Notes: a model not told the origin generated them from the letters alone. DNA of 64,000 nt from Halisarca cf. caerulea (GCA_963170055.1 CAUJGJ010000005.1:657901-721900); one strand, 5' to 3'; positions 1 through 12,266 are shown, counted from the stretch's first letter. Numbers and translations: made by a program.

Positions 1-25
1 ATCTTCTCACATGCATTGTACTCAC

Positions 26-900
26 ATTGAAGATAAGGCCCTTCACAGCACCAGCAGTCAGTGAGGGCAGAGTGAAAATGAATATGTCGTACAGCACAAG
101 CACACCAAGTATGGTGATGCCCGATTCCTTGGAAAACATACTGAGAGCAGTACAAAGGGTGACACACAGCATCCATCCAAGCATGGGTAGGACTGTCATA
201 CCAGTACTGTTGTTGTATGCCATTGTACGATGAGGGTTGAATGGAGATGGGAGGAAGGGGCATCCTGCAGCCCTCAGGTGGAACAAGAAAGCAAGGAGAA
301 AGAAAATGCAAGCAAGAACGTCGGCTCTTCCAACGATCCCAGCCACCGCCTCGCAGTGAATTGGGTGCACAGAGAACAACATGGTCGCCATAAGAATGCA
401 ACCCGTCTTGCCGCCAAAGACATGAACGCAAACACACAAGAAGAGAAGGGACGATACGACATGCAGAAGGACGTTCACAAGATGATATCCAAACGGATCT
501 AGTTCTCCAAAGAGGTAGTTGAGTCTAAAGGAGGTAGTGCATACTGGCCTGAAGGATTTGTGACTTCCAGAGTGCTTGAGGGGAGTACCCCAAAAGTCGT
601 TGGATACAAGCACGCTCCAAGGGGATGAAGGTCGCAGATCAGCGTTAGAAACAACAGCTCTCCTACGAACAGAGACGGAAATATAACCAAGTGTTGCTGG
701 AGAATACAGCATACAACAGAACTACAGTACAGGATCTAGAGAGGTATCCATCAACTGATACCCGTACCCGTGCACTTAGCTTACGTGTCATCGTAGACAA
801 ACTGAGCCGAAAGTGTGTTAAAGTAGAGGAAGAAGTTGCTTGCCGCCACTAGAAGTGCAAGACCAACGTACTTATGCCAACCAGATAGTCGAGAATCCAT
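26..900 (-). CDS. TMTC-family transmembrane O-mannosyltransferase, 5' part (two exons; continues past left edge)
   Basis: Exon 1 is 900-785 and exon 2 is 662-26, with donor GTAAGC after 785, acceptor TAG before 662 and donor GTGAGT after 26; the phases join (D-D-T-R-A). The start is the ATG at 900, followed by a hydrophobic segment and the motif AQFVYDD. Exon 2 carries NDFWGTPL, HSGSHKSFRPV, FRLNYLFGELDPFGYHLVNV, LFSVHPIHCEAVAGIVGRAD and a SKESGIT segment, all hallmarks of the TMTC1-4 N-terminal membrane region. TMTC proteins are ER multi-pass enzymes that O-mannosylate cadherins and related folds, with C-terminal TPR repeats; the TPR part would lie left of the window. I cannot say which paralogue this is. 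About 250 residues are visible out of the roughly 700-950 usual for the family. Confidence 0.9.
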
Positions 901-1215
901 GCAAGGTGAAAGTGCTAATCTCCAGACAACAAAATTATGGCGGCACATGCAAGTTGCGCAATACTCGACCAGCAAATGATAACAGTTATACTGTTATTGT
1001 GATTACCTAGCTATACTACTATGATCCACGCACTAACAAAACTCGAGCTTTCATCTACATACGGGTATGTACACACACTGCACACCAAGAAAAATAATGT
1101 AAATAGTAGCATGCAAAAACAAGAAGGTCAGAAGCATTAAATGGAGCAGTGTTCAACTCAAGAGATAATTCATATTAGGAATATGTAGCAACAGGAAAGG
1201 CAGCATCACAGTAAA

Positions 1216-1905
1216 CTACAGAAGGGATTCTTTTCCGATGACAACCGAGCTGGGCTCCATTGGCTCAAGAGTGAGAGTGAGGGGTGTCTTTTTGGTATTG
1301 GTCACTTTTGACGCTCTCTTTGCCAATGGAGGAGGTCTGCTAGGTGCAGCCTGCTTGCTGGTGGTGCGTGGAGGTGGATGAAGCACTCCCTCCTTTACAG
1401 TAGGCTTCTGTAGTGGTCCTGGGATGATGGGCTGTGACTGTGGTGGTTGGGGTATGGTTGGTACACTGGGAACTGGTTTCTTCATTCCTGGCTTGTCAGG
1501 GATGATGAAATCTGAGGATGTCTTCCAGAACTTGTAGTCCACAATGGCTTGCTGGATTGTCTGCATGTACGTATGAAGCAAGCATACGTACATGCGTATA
1601 CATACGTATACTACATGCGAATTATGCTATAGATACACATTAAATTGTATGTATGTATGTGGAATTGTACATACTACGAATACAATACTGTACTATAGAA
1701 TAGCGTACATACAAAATAAACACATGCACAGAATCACTGACACACCTCAAACCATTCAGATCTCTCTTCCTTTGATTCAAAGGCAATGAAGGATTCATGA
1801 TCTTTGTCTCGAAGTACAAGTGCATTAGGTCTTCTAATGTCCAGTCGAGATGCATTTTCAACAGTCATTGTCTAAATTTTCAAAACATAAAAGCAATCAT
1901 ATTTG

Positions 1906-1938
<33 letters not shown>

Positions 1939-3523
1939 CGTACTTCAGTGAAAGTTATAGAATGAATGGGCATTTTCCTCCCAACATCTTCAGGGAAAGT
2001 CCAGCATCGCAAGTGGTTCTGTCGCATGATGCCCCAGAGTCGTACCCAGTTAGGCAAACCAGAGACCAGTTGCTGCAAAGGTCAATGCAAAACAAGACAA
2101 TACGGTAGGGGTCAAGAAATGTAAACTTCTTTTGATCCCTACCAGTATACAAGTTATTGCTGTTCATATAAACGTACGTACGTACATACAATACATACGT
2201 ACACCTAAGTACATAGACCTGTACACTACACGCAGTAATTTCCACATGTTAATTGCTGTGTGTGCACATTCGTATGAAATTACATACGTAACATACACAA
2301 ATACAGTGGAACCTCTCTAATCCAGCCACCTTGGGACCAAGAAATTTGGCTGGACCACAGAGGTCAATGCAAATGAGGTGGCCTTTGGGACCAAACAATG
2401 TGGCCAGGATAAGTAGGGTGGCTGATTACAGAGGCTTGGATTAGAGAGGTTTCACTGTACATACATATGTACATGAATGTATGTACGTACGTACGTATAT
2501 ACGTACATACATACATACATAAGAGCATACAATTTTTAAGCATGCACAATGCTAACCCATCTGCATGCACTATATGACATACGTACCTGTACATTCACAA
2601 AACCAGTAATCCTCGGACCCTCGGCACACTTAGGTTGAGCCATTAGATTGCAGTTGAATGAAGTCCACAGAGGAAGAAGAGGACCATCATCTCTGCCACA
2701 AGTGGCAGCAGTGCCAGAGGAGCCCACTGCTCCCTTCTTCAGAGGATAGCTATTAGACGGCATGTGCAGATCTTCCAGGGTGAGCCCTGTGTGGCCAGCT
2801 ATGGCAAAGCGATGGGTTGGGCACCCAGATTGGAGAGAGGGAACATAGGACACAGCAGATGACAAGGAGTTGTTTATTCCGCCATTTGAAGGAGAGTCTG
2901 AATGATCCTACAAGAAAAGGGAATATACTCATATGTACGTACGTATGTACCGTAGGTACCACTGCACACTGGGATGTGAATGAGCTTCCTTAGTATTTCT
3001 GTTATAATCTACGTATGTACAGTTGACTCTTGTTAGTAAGTACACCAGGGGACCCTCCATATTAGTAACAAGCCAATTGCGAAAGCGTCAGCTAGAGAAA
3101 AACCGCATAGGCACAAACAACACCCGTACGTACGCCATATGTACAGTGGTCAATGTCCGGTCAGTCACCGTACGAACACAGTTTGACCGCTGTTCGTCGT
3201 CCAGTTTTTTTTTTTGTAAAAAGTACCATAGCAGGACTTTTGTACACACTAACCTTCCAAATTCTCTTGAAGACAGATTTAACTGGTGTAGCTGGTTTGT
3301 GGGTGATGTTATCATCCTCACATGGTACAGCACAGTACACTTCAACTTCCAAGTGAAAATCTGGACCAACAGTCTCAGAGCTGCAAGCAACAATTAAACA
3401 CAAAGTCATCAATAAGGATATTTAACATTCACACACCTACATAGGAATATAAAATACGTAAGTGCGCATGAGAGCACAGATGCATGCAATTTGTTTTAAA
3501 ATACGTACATGCGTACGTACGTA

Positions 3524-3601
<78 letters not shown>

Positions 3602-3637
3602 AACACAAACACACACAAACACACACACACAAACACA

Positions 3638-3706
<69 letters not shown>

Positions 3707-6010
3707 ACAATTGAACCAAGCTGTCAAACACAACATCACGTGAATCTCTGGTGATTTCTACAATGCTACTTGTATCCATTACCTCATGTCTCAATTTGAG
3801 GAGACAAAAGATATGAAATGTAGCAGACGGATCTGGTGCAATGAAAAGATGAACATACATAACTACATATGCACGTACGTACGTATGTGCGTCGGTACAT
3901 GTTGCTAAACTATGCATGTATGTATCCATATTACATGCTACAATAGTAGCCATGACTCAGAAACTTACCAGTCTTGCCTCTCTGACTCTCAAACTCTTGC
4001 CATTCAAGTGGAATGCGGATGTCTGGAGTAACAAAGATACGTATGGAGGTACATTTTATAGTGATCATACGTATACACAATGAATGTATGTATGTACATA
4101 TGTACATATACTTAGAGGGAAAATATACATATACGCATGTTATAGATATACATAGGTATGTATGCAAGTACGTACGTATGTGCACACGTACATACGTATG
4201 TATGTACGTACGTACACAAACTTGTCATCCAGAGGTTACAATCAAACAGTCCTTAAGAGATACATACCAGTGTTGTGGTAATGGTAGTTAGTAATTGTAA
4301 TCAATTGTAATTAAGTAAACATTTGCCAGTAATGGTAATGTAATTGTAATGGAGCTGTTTCAGTCTCAGAGTAGTTGTAATGGTAGTTGGTATTCTGCTG
4401 CTATTTGAATCAAATTACACAATTACCATGCAACTACTCTGATGCATATTGTTTATATCTGTGGATACATTTTGCCCCCTAAGAAGGTAGATTTCGGCTA
4501 GTTTGAGGCTGTTTTCTGTGTTACAGTTAACCAAGTGCCTGGTAGAAATGGAAAATGACATCAATCGCATGATTTAAACCACCACAAATATGAAATCTCA
4601 GTAAGATGTAGTAACTTTTGCAAGCATCCAATAATAAATAAGTAATTAGTAATTGTAATTGCAATTGTAGGAATGTATTTGCAATGGTAATTGATTACTT
4701 TAGTGGAGATCTGTAGTGGTAATGGTAATCGTAATGCTTTGATACTGAGATAATTGCAATGGTAGTTGATTGTGATACCCCTGTAATGGCCACAACACTG
4801 ATACATACTCATATCTTACAAGAAAATTCCTACATACATACATACGTACAACAGATAACCATACGTACATGTAGATAAAGGGCGTACTGATAATATTGAC
4901 ATGCGTACGTACGTACATAGTTACTGCTAATGTGTAGCTCTATTATTACAGCACAATCAAATAGAATGTTGGGGTGTCCATAACTCCAGCCAGCAGCATC
5001 ATAATACACGAACAAACGTACAAACGTACATACGTACGTACGTATGTAATACCATCAAAAACCATCACAAACTATACATACGTATAATGTACAACAGAAT
5101 GTTATGGTTTATGGCAAATGAGGAATACTAGGGTAAATCCTACTTGCAATGTCCACACAGAGAACATGCTATACACACCTGATACTGCTATCCTGGCTTG
5201 ACATGGCTTACTGTCCCCTGTTATGGCCATTTCAGGACTACAGGGAAAAAAAAACATGAAGAATTTAAGTACCGATTGGTCGGGTTGGGTGGGTGAGATT
5301 ATGAAGTAGTACTACTACTACACATCTTCAGGCTGTGGACCGGGCAGCCGGAATCTCATCCTAATTTGAACCAGATGAATGGTCAGTGCAATAAGCATAC
5401 CAGTGGCATATGTATGTACGTACGTACATAAGTACATACATACGTTCATACATACGTACATACATACGTACGTGCGTATGTTGCAAGACAAAGAACAATC
5501 CAAGAAAATTAATGATAGTGCTAGGATATTGTCCAACCGCCATTTATTCCATATTCCTAACACTGCATATCAATAATTGATGCATGCTATTCCATGGAAA
5601 CCTTTGAGATTTTAGCTTCTGTAGCTCATTCATCAGTGCAATGATTTTCGAATTGCACACAAACAGTGACTTTGATGCCTCTAAAGCTTGCTTGCTGTTC
5701 GTAGTTGCTTGAAGGAGCTTCACAGTGCCATCTCTGTACAGGCATTCATGATCAATCCTTTCTTGAAGGGCTTTGAGCTGCCTTGCTTGCTACAACCAAG
5801 AGATATGTTTGTACAAATGTTGTTGAAGAATTTACAACTGGCTTAATGAACTACAGTAGATATGTACATAGAATGATAGATACATACGTACATACGTACG
5901 TACCTACTCAATATTTACTGGCATTCAGGATAGATATATCTTCAAGTGATTGCGTACACACACAACTGCATAAGGGTTACTTCTTAATGGTGTGTGTGTA
6001 TGTATTGTGT

Positions 6011-6069
<59 letters not shown>

Positions 6070-6653
6070 TGTTGGGTGTTATATACATACATATTTGTGC
6101 AATACCCACTGTGTAGTATGCATGTGTATATATATAAGGTAGAGTGCCCTAATTCTGAACCCTGCAGTCTCTTAGTCGACACAAAAGGATCTAGGTTTCA
6201 TTCTTCAGTAGCTGTTATGTCCTGTATTAGTGCTAAGAAATGCCAGGCTTAAATGCCTCCAACTCTATTTCCTGAGCTCAAGGCGGTGTTCAGAATTAGG
6301 GACTGTTCAGAATTTGAGAACTCTACCTTATATATGTATGTACATTCTGTTATGTGGCCGTAATCGTCATTCAGTCATCGAGAGAGAATATGAACCTTAT
6401 CTAATACTGCTGTCCTAACATCATGGTTGGGCTTTTCACCTCGAACTCTAATGGTTGGTACTCCAATACGCGGAGGTTTGGGTGGAGGTTGGGACAATTT
6501 GACTCTCTTCTTCTCTGGAATGGTATTGCCATCTTCAGCGCTTTTCAGTAAGTTTTCCTTGTTGTTTTCGGTTTTTCTCTGTATTGCAAGAGGCTCATGG
6601 GAAAGATCGGGTATGTGGGGAGCTGGTCTCTTCGGCCTCTTATCCGCCTCCAT
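1216..6653 (-). CDS. RTKN: Rhotekin-like Rho effector (HR1, anillin-homology/C2-like, PH, Pro-rich tail)
   Basis: Ten exons join in phase to 576 residues: 6653-6396 (or 6420), 5789-5602, 5237-5179, 4022-3969, 3832-3709, 3380-3254, 2907-2587, 2072-1944, 1871-1746 and 1560-1216 (TAG). Exon 2 encodes the HR1 Rho-binding coiled coil (RIDHECLYRDGTVKLLQA, ALEASKSLFVCNSKIIALM). Exons 4-7 match the rhotekin/anillin middle region (DIRIPLEWQ, VGPDFHLEVEVY, AGHTGLTLEDL, CNLMAQPKC). Exons 8-10 encode a PH domain (NWVRLWGIMRQNHLRCWTFP, ERSEWFETIQQAIVDYKFWK). The tail is proline-rich. Rhotekins bind GTP-loaded RhoA and septins at the cytoskeleton. Exon 1 (MEADKRPKRPAP) is basic and proline-rich and is not conserved with vertebrate forms. 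The first ATG in frame is at 6653; the upstream open frame begins at a TTG. Paralogue RTKN versus RTKN2 is not resolvable; a single ancestral gene is expected. Confidence 0.9.
1913..1936. repeat. (CA)n microsatellite in rhotekin intron
   Basis: Twelve CA units lie about 24 bases upstream of the donor end of the 2072-1944 exon. No coding signal. Confidence 0.9.
2304..2457. mobile_element. pogo/Tigger-type MITE
   Basis: The element starts CAGTGGAACCTCTCTAATCC and ends with the inverse GGATTAGAGAGGTTTCACTG, and is flanked by TA on both sides (2302-2303 and 2458-2459). TA target duplication and CAGT termini fit Tc1/mariner-pogo elements. It is 154 bp with no coding capacity and lies in a rhotekin intron. 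Related copies occur elsewhere in the window. Confidence 0.8.
3529..3704. repeat. Interrupted (CA)n microsatellite
   Basis: About 175 bp of CA units with AAACACA interruptions, preceded by a short (TACG)n run. It ends immediately at the donor side of the 3832-3709 rhotekin exon. Confidence 0.95.
4268..4800. mobile_element. hAT-type MITE with 8-bp target duplication
   Basis: Termini are CAGTGTTGTGG on the left and CCACAACACTG on the right. The 8-bp sequence ATACATAC flanks both ends (4260-4267 and 4801-4808). The 533-bp interior is made of TAATTGTAAT-like words and has no ORF. An 8-bp duplication with CAGTG termini is diagnostic for hAT. It sits in a rhotekin intron. Confidence 0.85.
5994..6068. 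repeat. (GT)n microsatellite
   Basis: About 75 bp of GT units in the first intron of the rhotekin-like gene. Confidence 0.95.
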
Positions 6654-6889
6654 TCCAATCACTTTGGACAAGATTTTACAGTTTCCCGCGCTTTTCGTAT
6701 TCTGCGTATTCTATGATATCCTATTCGATAATTTCGTTCACAGTGTCCGCTTTTCTCCGGATATCTGCATAACAACAGGTTGCTGAGGACGGCTGGGGAC
6801 ATCGGTAGCTACGTAGTTGCAGCGTACACGTACGCACTGCAAAGGAAACCGACTGAAGAATTCGAAAGTGTGGATAGAAGCGTCTCATC
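6654..6889. promoter_or_regulatory. Shared head-to-head promoter interval
   Basis: The rhotekin start codon (minus, 6653) and the proposed MORN2-like start codon (plus, 6890) are 236 bp apart with no other gene between them. This arrangement implies a bidirectional promoter. No TATA box or named factor site is claimed. Confidence 0.5.
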
Positions 6890-9388
6890 ATGCCTTCTAC
6901 TTCAAGTTCGCCAATTTCTTGGAATAAATTTTATGATGTTTCCTTTTAATTTTAGCTCTTTGTCTAAATAGGGAAGGGAAAAGGCAGTTCTTCCTCCAAC
7001 CCTGAGAAGGGGACGTTTATTTTTCCCAATAGAGAAAAATATGGTAAGCTACGCATCTGTTATCTGCAATCTATCAAACTCTTTCATTTCTGTATATATG
7101 CCACGCCTTCTAAACCTTGTGTGTGTTCTATGGGAGTCCTTGGTCTTCCAGTTATGGGATATTTGAGGTGGGGGTGCAGAGTGGGAGGGTGTATAGTTGT
7201 GTGTGCTAGTCTTTGTACTGTACATGAGGTAAGGACAGAGTGAGGAGTATGTACTAGTCTGTGTACTGTACATGAGGTAGGGACAGAGTGAGGAGTATGT
7301 ATTAGTCTGTGTACTGTACATGAGGTAGGGACAGAGTGAGGAGTATGTACTAGTCTGTGTACTGTACATGAGGTAGGGACAGAGTGAGGAGTATGTACTA
7401 GTCTGTGTACTGTACATGAGGTAGGGACAGAGTGAGGAGTATGTATTAGTCTGTGTACTGTACATGAGGTAGGGACAGAGTGAGGAGTATGTACTAGTCT
7501 NNNNNNNNNNNNNNNNNNNNNNNNNNNNNNNNNNNNNNNNNNNNNNNNNNNNNNNNNNNNNNNNNNNNNNNNNNNNNNNNNNNNNNNNNNNNNNNNNNNN
7601 NNNNNNNNNNNNNNNNNNNNNNNNNNNNNNNNNNNNNNNNNNNNNNNNNNNNNNNNNNNNNNNNNNNNNNNNNNNNNNNNNNNNNNNNNNNNNNNNNNNN
7701 GTGTACTGTACATGAGGTAGGGACAGAGTGAGGAGTATGTACTAGTCTGTGTACTGTACATGAGGTAGGGACAGAGTGAGGAGTATGTGCTAGTCTGTGT
7801 ACTGTACATGAGGTAGGGACAGAGTGAGGAGTATGTACTAGTCTGTGTACTGTACATGAGGTAGGGACAGTGTGGAGAGTATGCCTGTCCAGAAGTACGT
7901 ACATACATACATACGTATGTACCTTCCAAACCACATATTTATTTCCAAGCTAATTCAACCGTGTAGAGGTTCAAGTTGGTGCGTACTTATCATGCAACTT
8001 ACATATTTCTATCTCCTTATCTACGTATGTACGTATGTATGTATGTAACTACATATCTATTGATCTGTCTATCTCCCTGTCTATATACATATCTATTTTT
8101 CTATCTATCTACGCATCTATTTATCCATCCATCCATGTATGTACATGTGTACATAAAATATTCATTTGTTGTCTCAGAGGGTGAATATATTAAGGTCTCA
8201 AATGGGTCCATCCAGCGACATGGGACAGGAACTCACCATTCTAAGGATGGCTCTGTCTACAGCGGTTGTTGGTTGAATGATGTCATGTGCGGACAGGGGG
8301 AGATCAAACATGCTAATGGATCTACTTACAAGGTGTGGTACTGTGTGTAGTGCATGCTGCATGGATTTAGTGTAGTGCAGTCAGACAGACCACATGCAGG
8401 CCATTCAGTTCAGGACTGATGAAAGTTGTATCAGGGCTTCATTTGGGGAGGGGGTGTAGGGGAGGGTTTGTGTCCCTTTGGAATTGCAGAACACTATAAT
8501 AATTATGTATTTGCGTATGTACACACATACTGTATGTACGTATGTACGTACATATACGTACGTACGTACGTATGCATGCATACATACATACCTACGTATA
8601 CATATATACGTATGTACGTATATGTATGGTTTGTACATAAAGTGTAACTAGCAACTAGTACATAACTCGAAGGGGACACAAAATTGGTGCTTATTATCAG
8701 AAGTACTTACTATCAGGATTGGTTTACTTACTAAGCAAGTTTTACTGTACGTACATATACGTATGTACGTACATACCTCGTGTGTGCTGACAATCATCTT
8801 TAAATGAACAGGAACACACATTTCAACACTAAACACACACACACACACACACTCGTAATATCATGGCCTGCAGTGCAGGCTATTGTGGCCCTCATGTTAG
8901 ACCCCAAAGGGGTGCAATTGGTGGTGGGCCATCAGATATCAGGGAGGGAAAGACCCATTGGATATGGGCTCAGCTTCCCCATCATCCCTGATGGCCCCCT
9001 CATACAATTATGGGTTGCCCATCTGTGAGGTTGCAAGCCCCACGACATGAGGAGGGCTGGGCTGCAGCTGGAGAGCAGTTTCATGTCCATCTAACTCACA
9101 GCAACAGTGATTCCCAACCCTAAACTTGGTAATAGCCAGACTAATAGCATTTGGGGCACCAGCCAACGATCAATACCCACTAAGAGCCGAGTAAAGAATA
9201 ATACCCCAGTCAAATTCTATGTTTCCAATGGTTGAGACTGACAGGTATGTATTATTTCACCTGTAAGCAGCTGAGAGTCACATTTCTCATCCCTCTAAAA
9301 GCACCACCTGCTGGCAACTGGCTTACAGTAAGCTCTCACAAGGGACTACTAACTTGCCACTCACGTCAACTGAGCAGGCGCACACACA

Positions 9389-9449
<61 letters not shown>

Positions 9450-9456
9450 TCACACA

Positions 9457-9514
<58 letters not shown>

Positions 9515-9532
9515 CACATACAAACACATGCA

Positions 9533-9622
<90 letters not shown>

Positions 9623-11209
9623 CGTACGACGTACCTACTGTGTATATTGTGTAGTGTTCATTGCAGGGAGAATTTAGTGATGGAAAGTACAATGGCAGTG
9701 GAACCATGACCTGGCCAAATGGAGGAACATTCACAGGGAATTTTACAGACAACAGGTCAGTTTTCAACAGACTGTGTTGCAGCAGGTCTACTAATTCTCC
9801 TCTTGTTAAGCATGAATCTGTGACTTGCGTGTCCTACTGTAAGTGATGCTAAAGTAAAACCACCAATAGTGGACTCTCCCAACTGGGAAGACTGTTTAAT
9901 ATACCTTTCTACCCTATTATCTACATACATACATATATGTACGTACATGTCTCTACAAAGGAAACAACTTACGGTCCCGGTATGATTCCTACAATACCAG
10001 GGTTTGTGTACATACCTACATACAGTCAAACCTCGTTAGTGAGTAACCTCCATAATCCGACACTCCATGGGACTGAAATTAGATGTCAGATTACAGAGGT
10101 TGTCGGATTATCCAGTGCTTCTTAGTACAGTCAAACATGGTGATTGTCCCTCAGAACATGCATGGTCGGATTAGAGAGAATATTGGATTATAGAGGTGTC
10201 AGACTACAGAGGTTTCACTGTATACAACTACGTACGCATAATGTGTCATGGTGAAGCAAAACAATGCGACAATTGACCATTACGTACTAATGAATAGGGC
10301 ATGAATGGTTTTGTTTGGGCAGGACATTGACAAGTCCCTTGACCTGGGCTACATCAGAGTAGTAGTAGCAGGGTTACATTGTGAATGTAAGCCCGTGGTA
10401 TTCTTCGATCCACCCAACTTTCCCACATGTGCATATGTAGACATATGCACTACGTAGTTACATTGCTCTGTGATCATGGCACAGGGTTGTGTAGCCATCT
10501 GGGCGTTCATGATCATGGCACAGGGTGGTGTAGCCATGTGGGTGACCATGGTGATGGCACAGGGTGGTGTAGCCATCTGGGTGTCCATGATCATGGCACA
10601 GGGTGGTGTAGCCATCTGGGCATTCATGATCATAGCACAAGGTCGTGTAGCCATCTGGACGTTCATGATCATGGCACAAGGTGGTGTAGCCATCTGGGTG
10701 TCTGTGATCATGGCACAGGGTGGTGTAGCCATCTGGGCATTCATGATCATAGCACAAGGTCGTGTAGCCATCTGGACGTTCATGATCATGGCACAGGGTG
10801 GTGTAGCCATCTGGGCATCCATGATCGTGGCACAGGGTGGTGTAGCCATGTGGGTGACCATGGTGATGGCACAGGGTGGTGTAGCCATCTGGGCATCCAT
10901 GATCGTGGCACAGGGTGGTGTCGCCATGTGGGCGTTCATGATCATGGCACGGGATTGTGAGCTGTAGTATAGCTGGGCAATCACCATATATATGTAACAT
11001 ACATACTGTATGTAGGTCCTCTGAGACACAGTTGTGCAGTTTGTATAGGATCGGAGGAGGTGTAGGATTACGGAGATTTCGCTGTATGTACTATTCCTTT
11101 GTGTTTCAGGATCACAGGAGAGGGTTTGTACACAGATGTGTCTGGAAGAGAGTGGGTTGGGGATTTCAGTGGCAAGCAAGTGAAAGGACTTGTTCTCAAG
11201 ATATATTGA
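6890..11209 (+). CDS. MORN2: MORN repeat protein, MORN2-like
   Basis: Proposed exons are 6890-6905 (short start exon, tentative), 6972-7043, 8178-8332, 9667-9755 and 11110-11209 (TGA), giving 143 residues with all phases consistent. The protein has consecutive MORN repeats: EGEYIKVSNGS, YSGCWLNDVMCGQGEIKHAN, GEFSDGKYNGSGTMTWPNGG and TFTGNFTDNR. The end (TGEGLYTDVSGREWVGDF) closely parallels the C-terminus of animal MORN2. MORN repeats form a twisted beta-hairpin sheet involved in membrane or protein contacts; MORN2 has been linked to LC3-associated phagocytosis and sperm. The first exon is the weakest part: its 66-bp intron and GTTCGC donor are guesses, while the acceptor at 6970-6971 and the later exons are firm. 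Confidence 0.8.
7208..7886. repeat. 48-bp minisatellite with assembly gap
   Basis: Near-identical 48-bp units (containing GTGTACTGTACATGAGGTAG) are tandemly repeated in the MORN2 intron. Positions 7501-7700 are N, so the true copy number is unknown. Because 48 is a multiple of 3, spurious long frames arise on the minus strand. Confidence 0.95.
7501..7700. other. Assembly gap (200 N)
   Basis: Exactly 200 undetermined bases lie inside the 48-bp minisatellite. The round length suggests a scaffold placeholder rather than a measured gap. Confidence 0.99.
9379..9620. repeat. Long (CA)n microsatellite
   Basis: About 240 bp of CA with sporadic CG, TACA and ACTC interruptions, ending 46 bases before the MORN2 exon at 9667. 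The reading frames through it (poly-Thr/His or poly-Val/Cys) are artefacts. Confidence 0.95.
10023..10220. mobile_element. pogo-type MITE
   Basis: CAGTCAAACCTCGTTAGTGA at the left and GAGGTTTCACTG at the right are flanked by TA on both sides. Internal copies of the terminal motif (CAGTCAAACATGG at about 10134) suggest a composite or rearranged element. Located in the MORN2 intron. Confidence 0.65.
10470..10965. repeat. 39-bp minisatellite (about 12 units)
   Basis: The unit contains CATGGCACAGGGTGGTG followed by TAGCCATCTGGGC. The period of 39 is a multiple of 3, so three frames stay open (177, 180 and 165 codons). Variants alternate between CATCTGGGC and CATGTGGGTGACC units, hinting at higher-order structure. 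It lies in the last MORN2 intron and is not considered coding. Confidence 0.9.
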
Positions 11210-11302
11210 CAGCTCAGCATTTCTTATCTATGTTCTTTTGTGTGGTGTGTGACATGTTCTGTACAGTTTGCACGATTGCGAATGTGAGTTCATTTACATG
11301 GA

Positions 11303-11489
11303 CAGTGGAGCCCCTCTATTCCGGACACCTTGAGACCAGAAAACTGTCCTGATTATTGAGGTGTCCTCATTTCAGGGACTGAAGATGTACTATGGCTAAG
11401 TATTATGGTGAATCATTTGGTTTCAGTGGTATGTGTCCATGTTAGAGGGGTGTCTGTAATTGAGGGGGCTGGATTAGAGGGGTCTACTG
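11303..11489. mobile_element. pogo-type MITE, sub-family B
   Basis: CAGTGGAGCCCCTCTATTCC at the left and GGGGTCTACTG at the right, with TA on the right flank. The interior shares GAGGTGTCCTCATTTCAGGG and AAGATGTACTATGG with the inverted copy at 12267-12453, so the two belong to one sub-family. Confidence 0.7.
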
Positions 11490-11671
11490 TAGTACAATTC
11501 ACGTCTTTGCAGTATATCCCCAATGTGAAGCACTTAAAGACATATGTATGTACGTATGTGTACAGTATAGACTGAAAAACGTTTATGTGAAGTAATTTAA
11601 AAGTGATCATGGCATAGGACCTCTTTGATCACGAGGTTTTGATTTCATTTGAATCATATATACATATATTT

Positions 11672-11730
11672 AAACAGGAAATCTCGTCAGCCTAATGGCT
11701 GGTCTCCCCGAGAGTCCTGTTATACATACA
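11672..11730 (-). mobile_element. Possible LINE 3'-end fragment
   Basis: On the minus strand the sequence ends in GAGATTTCCTGTTTAAAT and then AT-rich simple sequence. The block GATCTCCTGTTTAAATAA at 37611-37630 is similar and is followed by a (TTGAAC)n tail, as at the 3' ends of some LINEs. Low confidence. Confidence 0.3.
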
Positions 11731-11916
11731 AACACATATCATGGATCACATCACATACTGTACGTACACAGACAAAGAGTATACAATTAGGTATGTACAT
11801 ACTCAAGATAAACGCAGTGTAATCTTTGTTTCTATCTGTCAGTGAGTTTAGCCTGACAACTTCAGGTGTTACAGAGATTGCTGTCCAAAATCGACAACGA
11901 CCACAATGCTCAGCAT

Positions 11917-12224
11917 TTCAATCTTGACCAAGGTCAATTGTAGTTTCCTCCGATAGATCAACCTCTGTGCCGTCTTCAAAATCTTGTCTCCTCCGAATGA
12001 AGTGGATGCACAATCCGCTGCATCCATGTGGTCCCTGACTTGGGATAGCCAACTATAGCAACATCAGTTGAATGAGGTTAGAATTTCAGTGCCTGCTTCA
12101 CTCCCTCCTCTGAGAATTCAGTATTCAAGTGTTGGGTGACTTTATACACAGTAACTGTGCTGCCCATTTCATCAGTTAACAAGACACCTCCAGAATTTAT
12201 GGCCATGCATGTGCATGGTGATCC
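11917..12224 (-). pseudogene. Candidate exon pair or gene remnant of unknown function
   Basis: On the minus strand an acceptor near 12225 opens a frame (INSGGVLLTDEMGSTVTVYK) ending at TAA 12078-12080; it faintly resembles a beta-propeller repeat such as NHL. Further down, a frame from about 12045 reads GPHGCSGLCIHFIRRRQDFE followed by an acidic tail, ending in TGA near 11918. Both look protein-like but I cannot connect them or find a start. They could be the last exons of a gene disrupted by the neighbouring LINE. Confidence 0.3.
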
Positions 12225-12266
12225 TATATAGGGAAAATGAGAGGCACACATGCATGAAGAGGTATA

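Noticed and set aside
1592..2320. Plus-strand ORFs across the rhotekin exons
   Set aside because: Shadows of the minus-strand exons and of simple repeats.
3429..3754. Poly-Cys/Val and poly-Thr/His proteins
   Set aside because: (CA)n/(GT)n microsatellite translated; the same applies at 9232-9767, 49398-49965 and 56736-57254.
6653..6671. Rhotekin start at 6671
   Set aside because: The codon there is TTG; the first ATG in frame is at 6653.
8860..9240. Possible retroelement fragment in a MORN2 intron
   Set aside because: Short protein-like stretches were visible on both strands but no motif could be identified; treated as plain intron.
10427..11179. Long overlapping frames on both strands (His/Cys/Gly-rich and Ala/Met-rich) as genes
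   Set aside because: They are the 39-bp minisatellite read in open frames; the period is a multiple of three and no codon-level conservation is visible.
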